Origin: Fontibacterium medardense
Lineage (GTDB): Bacteria > Pseudomonadota > Alphaproteobacteria > Pelagibacterales > Pelagibacteraceae
DNA: 64,000 bases
Direction of reading: 5' to 3'
Assembly: GCA_965235075.1 (NCBI GenBank)
Contig: OZ249404.1
Span: 62,001 to 126,000, forward strand
The position numbers and the translations under genes are program-made. Each line of letters starts with the position of its first letter. Within the stretch, counting starts at the first letter, position 1. Positions 59,551-64,000 of the stretch are shown here, piece after piece. The notes under the pieces are model-generated. The model worked only from the letters and a program-made list of their open reading frames with translations. It did no database searches and was not told where the DNA came from.

Positions 59551-60155
59551 GATTTAACTTTGTCTAAAAATTCTATAATTTTTTCATTACTTTTAACGCC
59601 AACGCTACTTTCTACCCCCGCTGACACATCAATACCATATGGATTGTACTTTAAAACCTCATCCACATTATTAACATTTATAGATCCGGCTACTAAATAA
59701 GGTTTTGTTATTTTGAGTTTTGGTAGAATTTGCCAGTCAAACTTTGCGCTCTTTTCCATAGCAGGACTATCAAATAAAAACATATCTACTTCATCGCCGT
59801 ATTGACCATAAGTTTTCGCACTATCTTCACTTGTAACTTTTATTACTTTGATAATTTTTTTATTAAATTTTTGTCTTATCTCTTTAATCCTTTTCGCATC
59901 TTCATTGCCGTGCAATTGAAAGTAATTAAAATCATTTTTAATATATTCTATAAATTGATCGCTTTCATTTACTAACACCGCAACTTTACCTATATGATTT
60001 GGAATATCCTTTGTAAGTATAGTTGCTTGTTTTGGCGTTAAGTTTCTTGGAGATTTTGGATAAAATACAAAACCTAAATAATCAACTTTATGTTTGATTG
60101 CAGTTTGAATGGTTTCAGCATTGGTCATGCCGCAAATCTTAACTTTAGGGTGCAT
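59547..60155 (-). CDS. trpF: Phosphoribosylanthranilate isomerase
   Basis: A 202-residue TIM-barrel isomerase: KICGMTNAETIQ with the catalytic Cys8, LGFVFYPKSPRNLT, FQLHGNED, catalytic Asp in LFDSPA, and the phosphate loop AGSINVNNV to GIDVSAGVES. The family wording AGGL and GVKD is altered to AGSI and GVKS, a mild divergence. It isomerises PRA to CdRP in tryptophan synthesis. It shares 4 nt with trpB. Confidence 0.9.
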   Translation of the reverse strand: MHPKVKICGMTNAETIQTAIKHKVDYLGFVFYPKSPRNLTPKQATILTKDIPNHIGKVAVLVNESDQFIEYIKNDFNYFQLHGNEDAKRIKEIRQKFNKKIIKVIKVTSEDSAKTYGQYGDEVDMFLFDSPAMEKSAKFDWQILPKLKITKPYLVAGSINVNNVDEVLKYNPYGIDVSAGVESSVGVKSNEKIIEFLDKVKS

Positions 60156-60842
60156 TTAAATTAAAGCGTTTAAAACTTTTTTGATATTAGTTTTAGGATT
60201 TCCTTTAGTAATGTCTCTACCAATCACAAGGTGGGTTGCGCCAAGTTTAAGAGCTTGTTTTGGAGACATTACTCTTTTTTGATCCTGAACTTTATTTGAT
60301 ATTCTAATTCCAGGTACAACAATTTCAAAATTCTTTGAAACTTTTCTCACCTTTTTTATCTCATGCGCTGAGCAAACTATTCCATGAATGTTTGCTTTTT
60401 TTGCAGTTTGTGCAAGCTTTTGCACTTGAGATTCTACACTTGTTTTTGATCCCATTTGTTTTAAATCTTTATTAGTAAGAGAGGTTAAAATAGTAACAGC
60501 TAATATTTTTAATTTTTTGTTTGTCTCAGATTGAGCTTTTTTTGCAGCCCTCATCATCTCTAATCCGCCGCTTGCATGAATAGTTAAATAATCAGGACTA
60601 ACGTCTTTTAAACTTTTAATTGCTTTATAAACTGTATTTGGAATATCTTTTAATTTTAAATCTAGAAATATTTTAACGTTTTTGTTTTTAAATTTTTTAA
60701 CAGCTTCACGTCCGCCTTTTGAACAAAAGAACTCAAGGCCAAATTTAACACCATAAATATATTTATTCGTTGCATTTACAATTTGAGTTGCGTACTTGAT
60801 ATTGTTGGTATCAACTGCAACAAAGATGGGCTGTTTTCTCAT
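60156..60842 (-). CDS. pyrF: Orotidine 5'-phosphate decarboxylase
   Basis: A 228-residue OMP decarboxylase: IFVAVDTNN, the catalytic strand FLDLKLKDIPNTVYKAI with its Asp-Lys-x-x-Asp type site, IHASGGLEMM, and the phosphate-binding LGATHLVIGRDITKG. It makes UMP. It abuts trpF without a gap. Confidence 0.93.
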   Translation of the reverse strand: MRKQPIFVAVDTNNIKYATQIVNATNKYIYGVKFGLEFFCSKGGREAVKKFKNKNVKIFLDLKLKDIPNTVYKAIKSLKDVSPDYLTIHASGGLEMMRAAKKAQSETNKKLKILAVTILTSLTNKDLKQMGSKTSVESQVQKLAQTAKKANIHGIVCSAHEIKKVRKVSKNFEIVVPGIRISNKVQDQKRVMSPKQALKLGATHLVIGRDITKGNPKTNIKKVLNALI

Positions 60843-61177
60843 TAATCTTTTCTGTCATACATCTTCTCAATTTTTTTATCTATTTCTTCCGGAGATGTAT
60901 TTGAGTTAATTCTAAATTTTAAATCTTTTGCCATTCTAAATGCGATATTCTTTTTAATACCTACCTGAACCTTTTCACCGGTTCTTGGATTTCTAGCTAG
61001 TCTTGGATTTCTAGTTTTAACATGCCATGTTCCAATGCCTCTGATTTCAATTCTTTGATCTTGTGAGAGTGCATTTCCTAAATGTTTAAATACCAGCTCC
61101 ACCATTTTTTCGACTTGTGCATGATTGAGGTATTTATAGCGGATGGCTAGATCACTTATTAAAGTGGAACGCTTCAT
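60842..61177 (-). CDS. ihfB: Integration host factor beta subunit-like HU family protein
   Basis: A 111-residue HU/IHF protein. The N-terminal helices are MKRSTLISDLAIRYKYL, the beta-arm reads RIEIRGIGTWHVKTRNPRLARNPRTGE, with the DNA-intercalating Pro, and a C-terminal extension is acidic/basic (EEIDKKIEKMYDRKD). It bends DNA. It shares 1 nt with pyrF. The leader hairpin at 61181-61194 may mask its ribosome site. Confidence 0.9.
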   Translation of the reverse strand: MKRSTLISDLAIRYKYLNHAQVEKMVELVFKHLGNALSQDQRIEIRGIGTWHVKTRNPRLARNPRTGEKVQVGIKKNIAFRMAKDLKFRINSNTSPEEIDKKIEKMYDRKD

Positions 61178-61180
61178 TGA

Positions 61181-61194
61181 CCCTAGTTTTAGGG
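61181..61194 (-). promoter_or_regulatory. Small hairpin overlapping the ihfB ribosome site
   Basis: On the minus strand CCCTA-aaac-TAGGG folds just before the ihfB ATG, and its 3' arm contains the only ribosome-site-like GGG. Opening of this stem could control ihfB translation after rpsA. Confidence 0.35.
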
Positions 61195-61234
61195 GTAAGT
61201 GATTGAACTTACAATCTTTTTATAGTTGTGGAGA

Positions 61235-62956
61235 TTACTCTTCTTTTTTAGACTTTTTAGGCTTCTTCTCAGCTTTAAGAGCTGGTCCTAAGATATCAGC
61301 AAGCGCAGCACCTGAGTCTACGTTTTTGTATTTAGCGATTGTTTCTTTTTGTTGTTTTTCTTCTAATTTTTTAACTGATAATTCAACTTTTCTTTCTTTC
61401 TCATCCAAGTGAACAATCATCGCATCTAATGCATCACCCACTGCAAATCTATTTGTTCTTTGATCTGCTTTTTCAACTGCAATTTCTGCTTTTTTAATAA
61501 TAACTGGGAAACGTTTTTCACCTACGTTCACTCTGATGTAATTGTCTAAAATTTCAGCAACTTTAGCAGTTACCACATCGCCTTTTTTCTTATCTTTAAA
61601 TATATCAAATGGATCCTCTAATAGCGCTCTTACAGAACCGTTTACTTTGTCATCTTTAATGTCGATGATTTTAAATTTAACTGTGTCGCCTTTTTTATAA
61701 GTATTTAAAGCATCTGAACTCTCAGAATAATCTAATTGTTTGTAGTGAATGAAAATATCGATTTCAGAATCTCCTGTATTTAAGAACAGACCAAATTCTT
61801 TTTTGTTCACAATTTTTGCATCTAAAACTGTATTAATTGGATAACGTTTTTTGAAATCTTCAATTGGGTTTTCTTGTGTATCTTTATAAGAAAGAACCAG
61901 TTTCTTTTTCTCTAAATCTAATTCTTTTAATTTTACTTTAACAACATCACCTACTTTAAATACTGTTCTAGGGTTTACGTTTTTGTTTAAGTGTTTAATT
62001 TCAGATGTATGAATTAATCCAGCAACACCTGCATCAAGTTCCGCAAATGCACCAAAGTCCGTAAGCTTAGAAATTTTAACTTCATAAATTTCACCCACTT
62101 TATATTTATTTTCAATGCCAATATATGGATCTGGCGACATTGCTTTAATTGAAAGGGACATTCTTTTTTGCGTATTATCAATTTCAAGAATTTGCGCTGT
62201 TACTTCTTCACCGATTGTAAAAATTTCTTCAGGCGCTGAAACTCTTAGGTGAGAGATTTCAGATGTGTGTAGTAGACAGTCTAAAGACTCAACGGATACG
62301 AAAGCACCATAAGATTGGATCGCTTTAATTTTTCCTTTTACGATATCGCCCACTTTAAATTTCGCAAGAACTTCATCTTTGCTAACATTTTTAGTTTCTT
62401 CTAATAAAACTCTTCGTGATGCAATCACGTTCATTCTAATGTTGTCAATTTTGATAATTAAAAATTCTAATGGTTTATTAATAAAGTCGTTTGGATTTCT
62501 AATTGGCGCGTCTGCAAGTTGCGATGATGGAACGAATGCTTGAATTCCAAATATCTCGCAAGCAAACCCACCTTTAACGCTGCTCTTAATAGTTCCTGTA
62601 ACTTTTGTCTGATCATCAAATGCTTTTTGAATTCTGTTCCAAGATTTAACTCGTTTTGCTTTTTCACGAGATAAAATAACTTCACCGTGTTTAGATTCTA
62701 ATCTTTCGATAAATACTTCAAGCTCTTGTCCAACTTTTAAAGTCTCAAGTTCTTCACTTGTAAGCTCACTCTTATTAATTACGCCTTCAGATTTTAGACC
62801 AACGTCGATTAAAATAATTTTTTCTTCAATACGCGATACGATCCCGTTCACTAATGAACTTTCCGCTGTAACTCGTTTATCTAGATCTGTTTGAAGTAAA
62901 GCTGCGAATTCGTTGCTCGATGAGTCGGTGTTATAGGCTTTTATGTTTTGTCGCAT
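61235..62956 (-). CDS. rpsA: 30S ribosomal protein S1
   Basis: A 573-residue S1 with six OB-fold repeats: the first (about 32-95) with GIVSRIEEKIILIDVGLKSEGVI, then repeats with VPSSQLADAP, DCLLHTSEISHL, and FGAFAELDAGVAGLIHTSEI. The C-terminal tail is Lys-rich (KKPKKSKKEE). It binds mRNA on the ribosome. The start overlaps cmk by 26 nt. Confidence 0.95.
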   Translation of the reverse strand: MRQNIKAYNTDSSSNEFAALLQTDLDKRVTAESSLVNGIVSRIEEKIILIDVGLKSEGVINKSELTSEELETLKVGQELEVFIERLESKHGEVILSREKAKRVKSWNRIQKAFDDQTKVTGTIKSSVKGGFACEIFGIQAFVPSSQLADAPIRNPNDFINKPLEFLIIKIDNIRMNVIASRRVLLEETKNVSKDEVLAKFKVGDIVKGKIKAIQSYGAFVSVESLDCLLHTSEISHLRVSAPEEIFTIGEEVTAQILEIDNTQKRMSLSIKAMSPDPYIGIENKYKVGEIYEVKISKLTDFGAFAELDAGVAGLIHTSEIKHLNKNVNPRTVFKVGDVVKVKLKELDLEKKKLVLSYKDTQENPIEDFKKRYPINTVLDAKIVNKKEFGLFLNTGDSEIDIFIHYKQLDYSESSDALNTYKKGDTVKFKIIDIKDDKVNGSVRALLEDPFDIFKDKKKGDVVTAKVAEILDNYIRVNVGEKRFPVIIKKAEIAVEKADQRTNRFAVGDALDAMIVHLDEKERKVELSVKKLEEKQQKETIAKYKNVDSGAALADILGPALKAEKKPKKSKKEE

Positions 62957-63617
62957 TCAGTCGTTTAATTTCATTCCTTATCACTTTGTCTATTTCGACA
63001 AAGGCGGCTTTTGTATTATAAAAAGAACTATCTAGCAATACAGCATCTTTTGCTGGTTTTAAGCTAGAAATCTTACGATTTGTGTCTTCGTAATCTCTCT
63101 TTTTTATATCACTTTTAACTCTGCCTAAGGTCGTCTTAATCCCCATTTTTTTATACTCTTTATATCTGCGTATTGCTCTGACATTTAAGCTCGCTGTCAG
63201 ATAAACTTTCACATGAGCATCGGGCATAATCACCGTTCCTATATCTCGTCCATCAAGTATTGATCCTTTAAATTTCTTTGGCGGGTTATAAGCAAGATCA
63301 TGCTGAACTTTTTTTAACATCTGTCTTATTCTTTTCTTCTTTGAGATCACGGATGCAATTTTTGTAACAGGTTCCGTTGTAAGTCTTTTATCTTTTAGTT
63401 TTTTAAGAGTTAATCTTTTTAAAGCTTGATTTAGTTTTGTGTAATTAACCTTTTGATCTTTGCTTTGATGAACTTGTAAGGCAAAGTATCTATAAAGTTT
63501 TCCAGAATCTAAATGAAGAAGTTTATATTTTTTTGCAATTTGTTTAGCTAAAGTATTTTTACCAGAAGCTGCTGGGCCATCGATTGCAACTCGTAATCTA
63601 TTTACTTTCTTTTTCAA
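62931..63617 (-). CDS. cmk: Cytidylate kinase
   Basis: A 228-residue kinase: P-loop IDGPAASGKNTLAKQIAKKY (11-30), substrate region LHLDSGKLYRYFAL, GSILDGRDIGTVIMPDA and lid KRDYEDTNRKISSLKPA. It phosphorylates CMP and dCMP. The P-loop has Asn where Gly/Ser is often seen after Lys, which is tolerated in some members. It overlaps aroA by 4 nt and rpsA by 26 nt. Confidence 0.92.
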   Translation of the reverse strand: MKKKVNRLRVAIDGPAASGKNTLAKQIAKKYKLLHLDSGKLYRYFALQVHQSKDQKVNYTKLNQALKRLTLKKLKDKRLTTEPVTKIASVISKKKRIRQMLKKVQHDLAYNPPKKFKGSILDGRDIGTVIMPDAHVKVYLTASLNVRAIRRYKEYKKMGIKTTLGRVKSDIKKRDYEDTNRKISSLKPAKDAVLLDSSFYNTKAAFVEIDKVIRNEIKRLNATKHKSL

Positions 63618-64000
63618 TTTTTTTTAAGCGTGTTAATTGTTTTAGTAAAACTTGGAAAACTAGTTTTTACATAATTAAAGTCTTTAATTTTAAATGATTT
63701 ATTCAAAACTTGTGAAAGGACATAAAATGACATTGCAATTCGATGATCACCCTTAGCATCGATTTTAATTTTTTTATTTAATTTAAAAGAATTTGTTCCT
63801 GTAATTTTTACAGAACTTTTTGTTGAGCTAACTTTAACGCCTAACGGTTTTAGTCCATCTTCCATAGATTTAATTCGATCAGATTCTTTTACTCTAAGTT
63901 CTTCTATTCCTTTAAAGTTAGAAGTCCCTTTTGCAAAACAAGCGGCTATGAAAAGGATAGGGTACTCATCAATTAAACGTGGTGCCATTTTTTCAGGAAC
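63614..64000 (-). CDS. aroA: EPSP synthase (C-terminal part, 5' end outside window)
   Basis: The frame runs off the right edge. The visible end has MAPRLIDEYPILFIAACFAKG, ELRVKESDRIKSMEDGL, then KGDHRIAMSFYVLSQ, the typical AroA C-terminal motifs with the active-site Asp, Glu, Arg and Lys residues. It makes 5-enolpyruvylshikimate 3-phosphate. The stop overlaps cmk in an ATGA junction. Confidence 0.9.
   Translation of the reverse strand, partial: VPEKMAPRLIDEYPILFIAACFAKGTSNFKGIEELRVKESDRIKSMEDGLKPLGVKVSSTKSSVKITGTNSFKLNKKIKIDAKGDHRIAMSFYVLSQVLNKSFKIKDFNYVKTSFPSFTKTINTLKKN

Noticed and set aside
1..64000. tRNA, rRNA, CRISPR, IS elements or prophage
   Set aside because: I looked through every gap of about 60 nt or more and found no cloverleaf, repeat-spacer pattern, transposase or phage structural genes.

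Overview
The window is very AT-rich (roughly 30% GC by eye), tightly packed, and reads as one chromosome of a streamlined Alphaproteobacterium. Support comes from the block aroA-cmk-rpsA-ihfB-pyrF-trpF-trpB-trpA-accD-folC at the right end (an alphaproteobacterial gene order), an alphaproteobacterial LexA box of the form GAAC-N7-GAAC, and Zur- and PhaR-type regulators. Many convergent genes end 0-4 nt apart. A Pelagibacterales-like or neighbouring low-GC lineage is my best guess. I saw no rRNA, tRNA, CRISPR array, insertion sequence or prophage.

Layout. 1-3.7 kb: end of an FtsX-type permease, a LysE exporter, a renalase-like flavoprotein. 3.7-9.6 kb: a complete polyhydroxybutyrate (PHB) locus, phaC-phaR facing a phasin gene and phaB-phaA-enoyl-CoA hydratase, with TGCA-ended palindromes in the shared control region. 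9.6-10.9 kb: sulfur-import half-channels of the YeeE/YedE family. 11-18.3 kb: a LexA-boxed umuDC pair, a PhrB-type photolyase, an atypical SDR, a K+ channel, a formylglycine-enzyme-like protein, two tandem TerC proteins and a SOUL protein. 18.4-21.3 kb: a 64-residue protein behind a long palindrome, aqpS-arsC, and zur with a partner membrane gene behind a perfect Zur-like box. 21.3-30 kb: mixed envelope and metabolic genes (S11 peptidase, methyltransferase, pal, pyruvate kinase, asparaginase). 30-36.8 kb: DCC protein and katG divergent, DM13 protein, small membrane proteins, glutamate dehydrogenase, CorA. 37-41.5 kb: a likely phosphate group (PhoX, phytase-like, PsiE). 42-49 kb: PQQ sugar dehydrogenase, FeSOD, a photolyase-like protein with its FAD domain first, lipoprotein and transporter genes. 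49.1-52.5 kb: the accessory stretch, with an exported-protein operon beside a G9 tract and three uncharacterised genes facing away. 52.6-64 kb: rmuC-sbcB-trxA and the housekeeping operon.

Several genes are too short for ordinary gene calls but look real: single-span microproteins of 21-51 residues, some coupled to their neighbours. One 39-residue family has an intact copy (33654) and a copy frameshifted in a T run (41020).

The most unusual content is: a tryptophan synthase beta chain that departs from the family at many normally invariant catalytic motifs although it sits in a trp operon; the apparently permuted photolyase-like protein; a PhrB homologue without the usual CxxC iron-sulfur ligands; a candidate phase-variable surface operon; and a Zur box abutting the zur start codon with a coupled His/Asp-tailed membrane gene.
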